From the NCBI RefSeq assembly GCF_947503045.1, contig NZ_CANNCF010000001.1:1178001-1242000 (forward strand): a DNA stretch of 64,000 bases. The letters are read 5' to 3'. Below are positions 6,999 through 16,424 of this stretch, one piece after another. Position 1 is the stretch's first letter. The number at the start of each line of letters is the position of its first letter. The notes under the pieces are model-generated. The model was not told the origin of the DNA, searched no databases, and saw only the letters and a program-made list of their open reading frames with translations. The position numbers and the translations under genes are program-made. Source of the stretch: an uncultured Tateyamaria sp. GTDB lineage: Bacteria; Pseudomonadota; Alphaproteobacteria; Rhodobacterales; Rhodobacteraceae.

Positions 6999-9287
6999 AT
7001 GAGACCAAGATTCACCGCCGCCCATTGGGGCGCATATGAAATTCACGGCACGGGTGCGGCGACCAAGCTGGCGCCACTGCCGCGTGATCCGCATCCTGCG
7101 CGCATCGGCGGGGGGTGGCTCGATGCGATGCGCAACACCGACACGCGCATTGCCCGCCCCGCCATTCGCGCGGGATGGCTGAAATCCCGCGACCGCAAGC
7201 GGGCAGGGGATGCGCCATTCGTGCAGGTGCCATGGGACGAGGCGCTGGATATCGTCGCAGAAGAGCTGAAGCGCATCGTAGACACCCATGGCAACAGCGC
7301 CCTTTATGCAGGCTCCTATGGCTGGGCGGCGGCGGGGCGTTTTCATCACGCGCAATCGCAGATGCGGCGGTTTCTCAATACAATTGGTGGCTATGTCAGT
7401 TCCGCCAACACCTATTCTCACGCGGCTGCCGAAGTGATCCTGCCCCATATCGTCGGACTGACAAACCGGGGCTTTCTCGACCAGACGACAAGCTGGCCGC
7501 TGGTCGCGCAGCATTGCGAACTGCTGGTGGCCTTTGGCGGCATCTCAAAGCGCGCAGCACAGGTGACATCCTCGGGTACGTCAGTGCACGAAACGCAGGA
7601 CTGGCTGGATCGTGCGCGGGCAAGGGGGTGTCATATTGTCAACATCTCGCCCCTGCGGTCAGATGTGGACGCGGAGGGTGGTGCCGAGTGGATCGCACCG
7701 CGCCCGGGCACCGATAGCGCGCTGATGCTGGCGCTGGCGCACGAGTTGTTTGTCACCGGCAAGGCCAATCGCGATTTCCTGTCGCGCTGCACAAACGGGG
7801 CCGAGGTGTTCGAGGCCTACATCATGGGCAGCGATGGAACCCCAAAGACGGCCGAGTGGGCGGCGGAAATCTGCGACATTCCCTCAGACACCATCCGAGA
7901 CCTTGCCGCCCGCATGGCGCACTCCAAAACGATGATCAATCTCGCATGGGCTCTGCAGCGCGCCGATCATGGTGAGTTGACGCTTTGGGCCGGTCTGGCG
8001 CTCGCCTGCGTGCTGGGCCAAATCGGGCGGCCCGGCACGGGTTTTGCCTTTGGCTATGGTTCTCATGAAACCGTGGGCCGCCCGCGCAAGCTGATCGACT
8101 GGCCCTCTGTGCCGCAGGGCACGAACCCTGTGTCGGATTTCATTCCCGTGGCCCGCCTGGCCGACATGTTGGCCAATCCGGGCCAAGCCTACACCTATAA
8201 CGGCGAACACCGGCGCTATCCCGACACCAAAATGATCTGGTGGTCCGGGGGCAATCCGTTTCACCACCATCAGGACCTCGCGCGGCTTGATACACTGTGG
8301 CAACGCCCCGACACAGTGGTGGTGATGGATCACAGCTGGACCGCAACGGCGCGCCGTGCCGACATCGTGCTGCCGACAACCTCGGCGCTTGAGCGCGATG
8401 ACCTCATGATCAACCGCCGCGACCCGGCATTGGTCTACATGTCTGCCGCGATGCCCCCCTTGGGCGAGGCGCGGGACGATTATGACATCTTTGCCGCCCT
8501 TGCGTCGCGCATGGGCACCAAGGACGCCTTTACTGAAGGGCGCAGCGCCCAAGAGTGGCACGAAGCACTGTGGCAGGACTGCGCGGGGGTGGCGGAAAAG
8601 AACGGCTTTGATCTGCCGACCTTTGACGCGTTCCGGCAGGTGGGTCTGTTCGACGTGCCCGACACAGCGCAGGAACGGCTCTTGTTCAAGGACTTTGTCG
8701 ACGATCCAGAAGCCAACAGGTTGAACACCACCGGCGGCCGGATCGAGATCGAGAGCGCGGCAATCGCACAGATGGGCCTTGCGGACTGCCCGGCGCATCC
8801 TGTCTGGCGGGAACCCGCGGAATGGCTGGGGCAAGCGCAGCCCGATCAACTGCACCTGATTTTGGGCCAGCCCGACACACGGCTGCACGCGCAAAACGAC
8901 AGCGGGTCAACCTCGAAAGCGTCGAAAACGGTGGGGCGCGAGACGTGTACGATCCATCCCCAGGTCGCGCAGGCGCATGGGCTGGAGAACGGCGATGTCG
9001 TCCTGCTTGAAAACGCGCGTGGGGCCTGTCTTGCGGGGGTGCAAGTCTCAGACGCGCTGCGCCCGGATACGGTCGCGCTGCCCACTGGGGCGTGGCTGGA
9101 TCTGCGCGTGATCGATGGCAAACCCACCTGCATTCACGGCAACCCGAACATGCTGACACTGGACAAGGGCAGCACCGGGCTGAGTCAGGGCAATATCGCG
9201 CACACGGCCCTTGTGCGTCTTCGCAAATGGGACGGGCCGCTGCCCGAGATCACGGTGCATCGACAACCCGTTTTCGTGGAGAGCTAG
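6999..9287 (+). CDS. Cytoplasmic molybdopterin oxidoreductase, BisC/DMSO-reductase family
   Basis: The 762-residue product has the domain order of the DMSO reductase family, ending with the molybdopterin dinucleotide-binding domain (from about residue 640). The likely molybdenum ligand is Ser140 in NTYSHAAAEVILPH, as in TorA/DorA/BisC. There is no N-terminal [4Fe-4S] cysteine cluster and no Tat signal, so it resembles biotin sulfoxide reductase BisC in being cytoplasmic. BisC reduces S- or N-oxides; whether this enzyme does so, or instead oxidises or reduces a sugar intermediate of the surrounding pathway, is unknown. It is divergent from the split-transketolase operon and its end overlaps the convergent permease gene by four bases. 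Its place in a sugar locus is unusual. Confidence 0.87.
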   Translation: MRPRFTAAHWGAYEIHGTGAATKLAPLPRDPHPARIGGGWLDAMRNTDTRIARPAIRAGWLKSRDRKRAGDAPFVQVPWDEALDIVAEELKRIVDTHGNSALYAGSYGWAAAGRFHHAQSQMRRFLNTIGGYVSSANTYSHAAAEVILPHIVGLTNRGFLDQTTSWPLVAQHCELLVAFGGISKRAAQVTSSGTSVHETQDWLDRARARGCHIVNISPLRSDVDAEGGAEWIAPRPGTDSALMLALAHELFVTGKANRDFLSRCTNGAEVFEAYIMGSDGTPKTAEWAAEICDIPSDTIRDLAARMAHSKTMINLAWALQRADHGELTLWAGLALACVLGQIGRPGTGFAFGYGSHETVGRPRKLIDWPSVPQGTNPVSDFIPVARLADMLANPGQAYTYNGEHRRYPDTKMIWWSGGNPFHHHQDLARLDTLWQRPDTVVVMDHSWTATARRADIVLPTTSALERDDLMINRRDPALVYMSAAMPPLGEARDDYDIFAALASRMGTKDAFTEGRSAQEWHEALWQDCAGVAEKNGFDLPTFDAFRQVGLFDVPDTAQERLLFKDFVDDPEANRLNTTGGRIEIESAAIAQMGLADCPAHPVWREPAEWLGQAQPDQLHLILGQPDTRLHAQNDSGSTSKASKTVGRETCTIHPQVAQAHGLENGDVVLLENARGACLAGVQVSDALRPDTVALPTGAWLDLRVIDGKPTCIHGNPNMLTLDKGSTGLSQGNIAHTALVRLRKWDGPLPEITVHRQPVFVES

Positions 9288-10222
9288 CGCAGCCTCTTTT
9301 GGCCCACCGCCAACGCCAAGGCCCCGACGAGGATCAGCCCTGACAGCGCGTCCTTGAGGTTAAAGTTCAGGCCCATCAGGTTCAGCCCGTTGCCGATCAT
9401 ACCCAGAAACAGCACACCGATCAGCGTACCGATCACATTGGGGCGGCCCTTGGGGTGGATCGAGGCGCCGATAAACACAGCGGCGATGGCATCGAGCAGG
9501 TAGGAAAACCCGGCCAGTGGCGTGAACATGCGAATATTGGCCGACCCGATCAGCCCGCCAATCGCACAGGTGGCCGAGGCGATGATGAACGCGACGAACA
9601 TGTATTTTCGCACCGGAATGCCCGCCACATTCGCGGCTGAGCGTTGCAGCCCGATGGCATGCACCCGTTTGCCGAGGATCGAGCGTTCGAGGAAGATGAA
9701 ATAGAGGATCAGCACAACGGCGGCGATGATGATCTCGGTCGGGATGCCAAACACGTCCCCCACGGCAAGGTCTCGGTATTCCTGCGGCATGCGCCGGTGC
9801 GAAATCGGCCCGCCTCCGTTGGTAAAGATGCGTTGGACCGACGAGCCGATGAAAAAGGTGCCGAGGGTTGCCATAAAGGGGCTGACCTTGAGCCCGACAA
9901 TCAGGATCGCATTCAGCACGCCGACGCCGACCCCGCCAAGGACACCGACAAGGCAAGCGACCTGCCAGCTTGCGTCATATTCCTTGAGCGCCACAACGGC
10001 AAAGGCCGCGCCCATGTCAAAGGCGATGCCCACCGACAGATCAATGCCCCCCAACGCCACAACCAGCGTCATGCCAAGCGCGAGGATCAGCAGCACGGCC
10101 GAGCCTTCAACCATGTTCATCTGATTGCCCAGCGTCAGGAAGGCCGGGTTATAGAGCGAGAAAAACGCAAAGAACCCTGCGATGATCAGCAAAAAGCCAT
10201 AGCGTGCCAGCACCGCCCTCAT
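9284..10222 (-). CDS. Sugar ABC transporter permease, RbsC-like (second permease gene)
   Basis: This is a 312-residue inner-membrane permease of the BPD_transp_2 (RbsC/XylH) family with about ten hydrophobic segments and the family segment ALGGIDLSVGIAFDMGAAF. The open frame extends further upstream to 10609, but that part is only a shadow of the preceding gene. The ATG at 10222 overlaps the upstream permease stop (ATGA) and gives the normal N-terminus MRAVLARYGFLLII. It forms the membrane channel with the other permease and the ATPase encoded upstream. Confidence 0.9.
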   Translation of the reverse strand: MRAVLARYGFLLIIAGFFAFFSLYNPAFLTLGNQMNMVEGSAVLLILALGMTLVVALGGIDLSVGIAFDMGAAFAVVALKEYDASWQVACLVGVLGGVGVGVLNAILIVGLKVSPFMATLGTFFIGSSVQRIFTNGGGPISHRRMPQEYRDLAVGDVFGIPTEIIIAAVVLILYFIFLERSILGKRVHAIGLQRSAANVAGIPVRKYMFVAFIIASATCAIGGLIGSANIRMFTPLAGFSYLLDAIAAVFIGASIHPKGRPNVIGTLIGVLFLGMIGNGLNLMGLNFNLKDALSGLILVGALALAVGQKRLR

Positions 10223-11184
10223 TGCGCGCGCCCCGCTGCGGCCGAAGCGACAACCAGCAGGATCAGCGCGCCCTTGATGCAGCCCGTCCAAAAGACGTTC
10301 ACACCGATCGAGATGAATCCGACAGACAGTGCCGAGACCAAAACCGCCCCCAGCACAGCGCCCCAGACCGTCACCACCCGGCGCGGGGAAAAGGCCGCAC
10401 CGAGGAAGGTAGCCAGCACCATTTCGAGCAGCAGATTTTCCTCGGAGCCGGGTGAAGACCCGGACCCGCGCGCTAGAACGAAAGTGCAGGCGATCCAGCC
10501 CGTGAACGCGGCCAGAAGGAAAGACTGCACCACGAAACGGTTGGTCGCAATTCCGCTGATTTGCGCGGCGTCCCGGCTGCCCCCGGTGGCCTGCAGGTTC
10601 ATACCCCACCTGGTGCGGTGCACCAGATGCCAGAAGGCCAGCGCAACAATGGCTGTCAGCACAACGCCTGCGGCAATACCAGCAATCTGCCCGTCGCGGA
10701 TAAAGACAATTGTCGGGTCCGTGACCCCGATGCGACGGCTTTCGGTGATGACCTTGGTCACCCCCACCACCGCCACCGAGGTGGCCAGCGTCGCCAAAAG
10801 CGGCGTCATGCGAACCCAGACCACAAGGCCCGCATTGACCACTCCAATAACCCCCGCCGCACCAAAGGCCAGCACCAGCCCCCAGATCAGGGTGGCCTCA
10901 CGGTTGGTGAGTTGATCCGCGACGATGGCCGCACAGATGATCGCCGTGGCCGGGATCGACAGATCAATGCCACCCGACACTACGTCATCGCCCCCGGCGA
11001 TGATGACAGTGGCCAGGCCAAGACTGACCAGAACTGTGGGCACCGCCTGTTTCAGGATCAGCTCAAGCGTTGGCAGGCTGAGGAAGGAGTTGGAATTCAC
11101 GCTCAGATAGATGAACAGCAGCACAAACACGGTGATTGGCAACGCATCAAGCACGCGGCGTAGGGGGGAGGCCGCGGCCGTCAT
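10219..11184 (-). CDS. Sugar ABC transporter permease, RbsC-like (first permease gene)
   Basis: This 321-residue product is also of the RbsC family, with multiple membrane helices and the conserved GGDDVVSGGIDLSIPATA segment near residue 70. It overlaps the ATPase gene upstream and the second permease downstream by ATGA junctions, so translation is coupled through the set. Importers with two different RbsC-type permeases act as heterodimers in many pentose, polyol and autoinducer-2 type systems. Confidence 0.9.
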   Translation of the reverse strand: MTAAASPLRRVLDALPITVFVLLFIYLSVNSNSFLSLPTLELILKQAVPTVLVSLGLATVIIAGGDDVVSGGIDLSIPATAIICAAIVADQLTNREATLIWGLVLAFGAAGVIGVVNAGLVVWVRMTPLLATLATSVAVVGVTKVITESRRIGVTDPTIVFIRDGQIAGIAAGVVLTAIVALAFWHLVHRTRWGMNLQATGGSRDAAQISGIATNRFVVQSFLLAAFTGWIACTFVLARGSGSSPGSEENLLLEMVLATFLGAAFSPRRVVTVWGAVLGAVLVSALSVGFISIGVNVFWTGCIKGALILLVVASAAAGRAQ

Positions 11185-12701
11185 GCCGCCTGGCCACCCG
11201 TTGTCAGCGCCACCAGATGATCGATGCCCAACATGTCTGCCTGCACCTCGGCCACGATTTCGCCGCGCAGCATGACAAGGACGCGATCACACAGCCCCAC
11301 CAATTCCGCCGGGTCCGAAGACGACACGATCACCGCCGCGCCATCCGCCGCCAATTGCTCAACCAAAGTGTAGATTTCGACCTTGGCCCCGACATCCACA
11401 CCCACGGTCGGTTCATCCAGAATGAACAGTTTGGCGCCACGTGTCAGCCAGCGGCCCAGAACCACCTTTTGCTGATTGCCGCCACTGAGGTTGCGGGCGA
11501 CGGCTGCGGGGTTGGGCGGGCGGATATCCAGTTGCGCGGTCACCCCAGCCGCCTTCTCCGCGCCAGCCTTGCGCCGTTCGATCAACGCGGTCGAAATGTC
11601 ATCGAGAGAGGCAAGGTTCACGTTGTCGCTGACAGTCATGTCCAGAACCAGCCCGTCATGGCGGCGATCACGTGGGACCAGCACCATGCCTGCAGCGACC
11701 GCATCGCGGGGGGCCTTGAAGGTGCGGGGGGCGCCGTCAAATACCACCGACCCGGCACTTGGTTTTCTGAGACCATAAAGCGTGTCCACCAACTCTTCGC
11801 GCCCCGATCCGATCAGCCCTGCAATGCCGACGATCTCACCGGCGCGGACCTCAAAGCTCACATCACTGAACGCCTCATGGGCAAGGCCAGTGACCTGCAG
11901 CATCTGGGCTGCGGCTGCATGATTTGAGGAGGGAAACAGCGCATCCAGCTCTCGGCCCACCATCGCGGTGATCATCGCATCGGCGCTGTCTGGCAGGATG
12001 TCGTCGAACACGGCAACGTTGCGGCCATTGCGCAGCACGGTCACTCGGTCGCAAATATCAGTGATTTCAGCGAGATAGTGAGAGACATAGATCATCGCGA
12101 TCCCGCGTTCTTTCAGTCGCTTGATGGCCGCAAACAGTTTCTTCGTCTCGCCGCTGGAGAGGGGCGCGGTTGGCTCATCAAACACCACCAGCTTGGCCGC
12201 CCCGTCAATCAGGGCGCGCGCGATCTGTACCAGTTTGCGCTCTGCGATACCAAGGTCGCGGATCAGAGTGCTGCCCTGCAATTCCGTCCCCAAGGCCTCG
12301 CGAAAGAACGCCTCGGCCCGGCGCGTCATCTCGCGGCGGCGCAGACCTGTGGGGCCGGACAGTTCCTGCCCCATGAACACGGATTCGGTGACGGTAAAGT
12401 GCTGCACCAGATGCAGTTCCTGATGGATGAACCGCACGCCCGCGGCATGGATGGTGCGGGGATTGACGTCACCCAGCGTCTCGCCGTCCATCGCAACAGA
12501 GCCGCCATCGGCCTTGTAGACCCCCGCCAGCACCTTGATGATGGTCGACTTGCCAGCGCCGTTTTCACCCACAAGGCCGTGGATCTCTCCGGCGCGCACG
12601 CTCAGCGCGACCTTGTCCAGCGCAAGCACACCGGGAAACGACTTGGTTATGTCGTGCATCTGCAAAAGGGCGTGCGCCACAGCAGGTCTTTCCGTTGTCA
12701 T
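11181..12701 (-). CDS. Sugar ABC transporter ATP-binding protein, fused double NBD (RbsA/MglA type)
   Basis: The 506-residue product contains two ATPase domains in tandem. The first has Walker A GENGAGKS (residues 45-52) and Walker B followed by FDEPTAPLS; the second has the signature NLSGGNQQKVVLGRWL and LDEPTVGVDVGAK. This layout is specific to CUT2 importers for monosaccharides and polyols. The frame is open to 12884, but the extension covers the stem-loop region and the binding-protein gene; ATG at 12701 gives the family N-terminus. It energises import together with the two permeases. Confidence 0.92.
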   Translation of the reverse strand: MTTERPAVAHALLQMHDITKSFPGVLALDKVALSVRAGEIHGLVGENGAGKSTIIKVLAGVYKADGGSVAMDGETLGDVNPRTIHAAGVRFIHQELHLVQHFTVTESVFMGQELSGPTGLRRREMTRRAEAFFREALGTELQGSTLIRDLGIAERKLVQIARALIDGAAKLVVFDEPTAPLSSGETKKLFAAIKRLKERGIAMIYVSHYLAEITDICDRVTVLRNGRNVAVFDDILPDSADAMITAMVGRELDALFPSSNHAAAAQMLQVTGLAHEAFSDVSFEVRAGEIVGIAGLIGSGREELVDTLYGLRKPSAGSVVFDGAPRTFKAPRDAVAAGMVLVPRDRRHDGLVLDMTVSDNVNLASLDDISTALIERRKAGAEKAAGVTAQLDIRPPNPAAVARNLSGGNQQKVVLGRWLTRGAKLFILDEPTVGVDVGAKVEIYTLVEQLAADGAAVIVSSSDPAELVGLCDRVLVMLRGEIVAEVQADMLGIDHLVALTTGGQAA

Positions 12702-12720
12702 GGTCTGAGGAAGGTCGTCG

Positions 12721-12753
12721 GAAAGGGCACGCCGCGTCAAGGCGCGCCCTTTC
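12721..12753 (-). promoter_or_regulatory. Stem-loop between binding-protein and ATPase genes
   Basis: GAAAGGGC at 12721-12728 pairs with GCCCTTTC at 12746-12753, and after one mismatch CGCC/GGCG continues the stem around a seven-base loop, giving a strong 12-bp hairpin just after the binding-protein stop codon. No T-tract follows, so it is more likely a 3'-end stabiliser or partial terminator that keeps binding-protein mRNA in excess than a full terminator. Confidence 0.6.
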
Positions 12754-12762
12754 AGGGAAGGA

Positions 12763-13737
12763 TCAGTCCAGCGAGCCGTATCCAAGCTCTTTATAGGCGG
12801 CTTTGGCCTCGGCCTGCCCATTGACCGGGAACACATCCACAAAGGTCTGCGGCAGCAACGTCTCGCCCGCAAAATGAGCGGCAACGTTACGTGCGGCCGT
12901 CGAGCCGATCAGGTTGGGTTGCTGTGCGACATTGGCCACGAAGGGCGAGCCGTCCTCGGCCATGATTTCGAGCGTGTCGGGGCCGCCATCAAGGGCTGTG
13001 ACCAGCACATCTGTCCGCCCGGCTTCTTCAAGCGCCTGCACAATGCCGATGGCCGGTTGGTCCCAGCACCCGACATGGATCGCATCCAGCGTCCCTTCGG
13101 GATACTGGCTGAGCAGATCGAGGGTTTTCTTGCGCGCATCCTCGGGCGCGTTGGCAAATTCCTCGGCCAGTTCGGGTTGGATGATTTCGATGCCCGGATA
13201 GTCCTGCAGCACGTATTTCCACAGGCCTGTGCGGATGCCGCAAATGCGCAGCGCACCTTCAAAGGCGTTGAACACCGCAACCTTGCCTTCGCCGCCGATC
13301 GCATCCGCCATATAACGGCCAATCGTGGTGCCCATATAGTAGTTGTCCGACGTTGTATTGTTCACCGCATGGGGCGACTGGTGGTCCACGGTAAAGACCG
13401 GAATGCCCGCGTTCTTAAGGGCTTCGAATTTCGGCTCAACTGCACCGTCGCCAAGGATCGAAATCACCGCATCCACACCCTGATTGAGCAGAATGTCATG
13501 GTTGTCCGCATGGACCTGATTGTCGCGACCGCCATCGACCGGCACCACGGTGCCGCCCAGTTCTTTGACCGTGTCGACCGCGCCGTTAAAGGCCTCGCGA
13601 TCCCAAAAGTGCTGTGTGCCGACAACCGCAACGCCGATGGTCTTGCCTTCGAGGTTGGCGTGGCCATCCGCTGCGGCCATGCCAGCAACAGATACAGACA
13701 TCGCCAACGCGGCCAGTAGTTTCGTGGTGTAATTCAT
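12763..13737 (-). CDS. Periplasmic sugar/polyol-binding protein of the CUT2 ABC importer
   Basis: The product is 324 residues from the ATG at 13737, which has an AGGGAGGAAATC ribosome site. A Sec signal peptide occupies residues 1-23 (ending GMAAADG) and a Peripla_BP_4 domain follows, beginning KTIGVAVVGTQHFWDREAF. It resembles RbsB/XylF-type binding proteins. It is the first gene of the importer operon, ahead of the ATPase and two permeases, and is divergent from the FGGY kinase operon. Longer upstream frames read into the AT-rich control region and are not used. Confidence 0.9.
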   Translation of the reverse strand: MNYTTKLLAALAMSVSVAGMAAADGHANLEGKTIGVAVVGTQHFWDREAFNGAVDTVKELGGTVVPVDGGRDNQVHADNHDILLNQGVDAVISILGDGAVEPKFEALKNAGIPVFTVDHQSPHAVNNTTSDNYYMGTTIGRYMADAIGGEGKVAVFNAFEGALRICGIRTGLWKYVLQDYPGIEIIQPELAEEFANAPEDARKKTLDLLSQYPEGTLDAIHVGCWDQPAIGIVQALEEAGRTDVLVTALDGGPDTLEIMAEDGSPFVANVAQQPNLIGSTAARNVAAHFAGETLLPQTFVDVFPVNGQAEAKAAYKELGYGSLD

Positions 13738-13881
13738 GATTTCCTCCCTGGGCATGCCCTGATTATCAAGGGTCAAAGCGCTCATATTCTTCGCTGTCCG
13801 TTTCGGATCGTAAGCGAGATCAGGGTTAACATGTGACAATTTATATGTCATGTGTCAAATTTATTGATGAGGGGGATCTGG
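13738..13881. promoter_or_regulatory. Divergent control region, importer versus kinase operon
   Basis: The interval contains a cluster at 13832-13860: TGTGACA (13832-13838), TGTCA (13846-13850) and TGTCAAA (13853-13859). The last heptamer is shared with the other two divergent control regions of the island. The cluster lies close to the kinase start and about 100 bases before the binding-protein start, consistent with an operator serving both directions. Confidence 0.45.
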
Positions 13882-15366
13882 GTGTCAGAACGGCTTTTGA
13901 TTGGCATCGATGCAGGTACAACAGCCGTCAAGGCAGCGGCCTTTACCCTGACAGGGACACCGGTTGCAGGCGCGCGGCAGTCGCTGAACGTGCTGCGGCC
14001 CGAACCCCGGTTTTCCGAAATCGCCATGCAGGACATCTGGCAGGCCGTCATCGCATGTCTGCGCGACATCGCGGGTCAAATCGATACCGGCCGCGTTGCC
14101 GGGATCGGGGTGTGCGGGCAGGGCGACGGGTTGTGGATGCTGGACGCGGATAAACAGCCCTTGCGCAATGCGATCCTGTGGAACGACGCGCGGGCCAGCG
14201 ATGAGGTCAGCGACTGGGCGACAGACGGCACTGCCGATGCGATCAGCCGCCATTGCCGCACTGCAATCTGGCCGGGCACTGCCGGGGCCGCGCTGCGCTG
14301 GGTGCAGGACAATGAACCGACGGTGTTTGAGCGCATCGCTCATATCCTCTTTGCCAAGGACTGGATCGTCTACAACCTCACCGGCACGCTTGGCAGTGAT
14401 TTCAGCGACGCGACAATTCCCTTTCTTGATTTGGACACGGGCAGCTACGCGCCCGAGATCTTTTCCGCTCTGGGTCTGCCGGACATGTCGGGCAAGTTGG
14501 TCCAGCCCAGCAGGGCCAGCGACCCTGCAGGCCCTCTCGATGCGGACCTCGGATTTGGCCCTGTGCCCGTGGCGCGCGGCACGCTGGACTTGGCGGCGAT
14601 GATGGCGGGTGCTGGCCTCAACGCGCCTGGCGACATGTGCCTGATCCTCGGCACCACGGCCGTGTTGTCCTATGTGGCCCCGCCCGAACCGTTCACCACG
14701 CCGCCGCTGGCCGCAACCGTGCACCACCCGCTCAGCGCGGACTGGATCCGGGTTCTGGCCCCGCAAACCGGGGCCTCGGCCTTTGACTGGTTCGCTGCCC
14801 TGCATCCCAACAGCTTTGGCGGCGCGGATGCAGGCGAAATCAGCGCCAAGATCAACGAGGCCGCACAGCACGTACCGCCCGGCGCCAATGGTGTGCTGTT
14901 CCTGCCGTTCCTGACCGGCGAACGCGCGCCCTTTGTCGCGCCCGAGGCGGCGGGGTCCTTTCACGGGTTGCGCATCAGCACCACCAAGGCCGACCTTGCC
15001 CGCGCGGTGATGGAGGGCACCGGGTTCAGCCTACGCCACTGCCTGCAGGCCAGCGGCGCGCCTGCGCCCGAACGTGTGGTGCTGACCGGGGGCGGTGCGC
15101 GCAATACATTATGGTGCCAGATTGTGGCGGACATCCTTGGCGTCACGATCCTTGCCAATGCCTCCGAAGATCACGGACTGTGGGGGGCGGCCCTGCTTGG
15201 CGGGGCTGCTGCAGGACTATGTGATCCGCTGAACGGCGCGCGCGACGAGGGATTTGACACCTTCACCCCGGACCCGGCCGCCCACGCGATCTATTCCAAC
15301 ATATTCGAGACCTATCTGATGGCAATCGACGCCAGCCAGCCCATCTGGTCCGCCATGAGGAGCTGA
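13882..15366 (+). CDS. FGGY-family carbohydrate kinase, EryA-like
   Basis: The 494-residue product has the two actin-like domains of the FGGY family: an N-terminal GIDAGTTAVKAAAF phosphate loop (residues 8-21), GVCGQGDGLW near residue 78, and the C-terminal LTGGGARNTLWCQIVADIL motif near residue 400. The GQGDGLW segment and the neighbouring GlpD-like and SorC-type proteins recall erythritol kinase EryA, but L-xylulose and apulose kinases are in the same family. GTG at 13882 is chosen because AGGGGG lies seven bases upstream and the resulting N-terminus fits the family; ATG at 13867 is an alternative. It heads an operon with the dehydrogenase, aldolase and regulator. Confidence 0.85.
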   Translation: MSERLLIGIDAGTTAVKAAAFTLTGTPVAGARQSLNVLRPEPRFSEIAMQDIWQAVIACLRDIAGQIDTGRVAGIGVCGQGDGLWMLDADKQPLRNAILWNDARASDEVSDWATDGTADAISRHCRTAIWPGTAGAALRWVQDNEPTVFERIAHILFAKDWIVYNLTGTLGSDFSDATIPFLDLDTGSYAPEIFSALGLPDMSGKLVQPSRASDPAGPLDADLGFGPVPVARGTLDLAAMMAGAGLNAPGDMCLILGTTAVLSYVAPPEPFTTPPLAATVHHPLSADWIRVLAPQTGASAFDWFAALHPNSFGGADAGEISAKINEAAQHVPPGANGVLFLPFLTGERAPFVAPEAAGSFHGLRISTTKADLARAVMEGTGFSLRHCLQASGAPAPERVVLTGGGARNTLWCQIVADILGVTILANASEDHGLWGAALLGGAAAGLCDPLNGARDEGFDTFTPDPAAHAIYSNIFETYLMAIDASQPIWSAMRS

Positions 15367-15371
15367 CCACC

Positions 15372-16424
15372 ATGAGCAACATGATGACCGCAGCGGTGTA
15401 TCACGCGCTGGATGACATTCGCATCGAACAGCGCCCAATCCCCGAGATCGGGCCGGACGACATCCTGCTCAAGACCCTTGCCTGCGGCCTGTGCGGTGGC
15501 GAAACCATGGCCTGGTACAAAAAGGCTGAGCCCAAGGTGCTGGGTCATGAGCCTGTGGGCGAAGTGGTCGAGGTTGGGGCCAACGTAACGGACTACAAAA
15601 TTGGCGAGCGACTGTTCGTGAACCACCATGTGGGCCGCGTGAACTCGCATTTATCGCTGCGGGGCAAGTTCACGCGCGATCCGTTTTACAGCAGTATGAA
15701 GCTCGATCCCGGCGGGGTCTGCGAATACTACCGTGTGACCGGGCAGCACCTTGCCATGGACACCCACCGCATCCCCGTTCACATCTCGAATATCGAGGCG
15801 ATCACGATCGAACCGTGGTCTTGCGTAGTCGGCGGGCTCAAGCATTGCAACATCCAGCCCGGCGACACGGTCGCGGTGGTGGGGGCGGGGTTCATGGGGC
15901 AGGGCTTTGTCCATATGGCGCCGCTGTTTGGCGCGGGCAAAGTGGTGGCGCTGGACTTTTCCGACTGGCGTCTGGAACAGGCGCGCGGGTTGGGGGCGAC
16001 GCATACGATCAACCCCAAATCCGAAGACGCGATTGCGGCCATGCGAGCGCTGAACAACGGTCGCCTCGCCGATACGGTCATCGTTATCGCACCCTTCGCC
16101 TCCGCTTGGGCGCAGGCCGAGGCCTTGGTCGAAGTTGGCGGGACCTTGCATCTGGGCGCCCCCTTGGCGCCGGGTGAAGAGTGGACCCGCGACGGCAACA
16201 AGGCCTATTTCGACGAGATCACTGTGACATCCAAATACTCATCTGATCACACCGACACGTATAGCTATTTCCGCCTGCTCGATGCGGGCCGCATCGACGC
16301 CAAGCGCGCCGTGACGCACCACTTTGACATCAAGGACAGCGCTGCCGCCTTCAAAATGCTGGTCGAAGCGGAAAAGTCGCTGAAAATCGTGGTCTACCCC
16401 CATGGTCTGCCGGAGGGCCTATAG
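15372..16424 (+). CDS. Zinc-type medium-chain alcohol/polyol dehydrogenase
   Basis: The 350-residue product is a GroES-like medium-chain dehydrogenase. Catalytic zinc ligands are suggested by Cys38 (LACGLCGGE) and His59-Glu60 (LGHEPVGE), and the NAD(P)-binding loop is GAGFMG at 171-176. The lobe that usually carries four structural-zinc cysteines here lacks them (segment 84-108), as in some sorbitol-type dehydrogenases. It probably oxidises a polyol or sugar hydroxyl with NAD(P). It lies five bases after the kinase stop and abuts the aldolase gene directly, so it belongs to the kinase operon. Confidence 0.85.
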   Translation: MSNMMTAAVYHALDDIRIEQRPIPEIGPDDILLKTLACGLCGGETMAWYKKAEPKVLGHEPVGEVVEVGANVTDYKIGERLFVNHHVGRVNSHLSLRGKFTRDPFYSSMKLDPGGVCEYYRVTGQHLAMDTHRIPVHISNIEAITIEPWSCVVGGLKHCNIQPGDTVAVVGAGFMGQGFVHMAPLFGAGKVVALDFSDWRLEQARGLGATHTINPKSEDAIAAMRALNNGRLADTVIVIAPFASAWAQAEALVEVGGTLHLGAPLAPGEEWTRDGNKAYFDEITVTSKYSSDHTDTYSYFRLLDAGRIDAKRAVTHHFDIKDSAAAFKMLVEAEKSLKIVVYPHGLPEGL

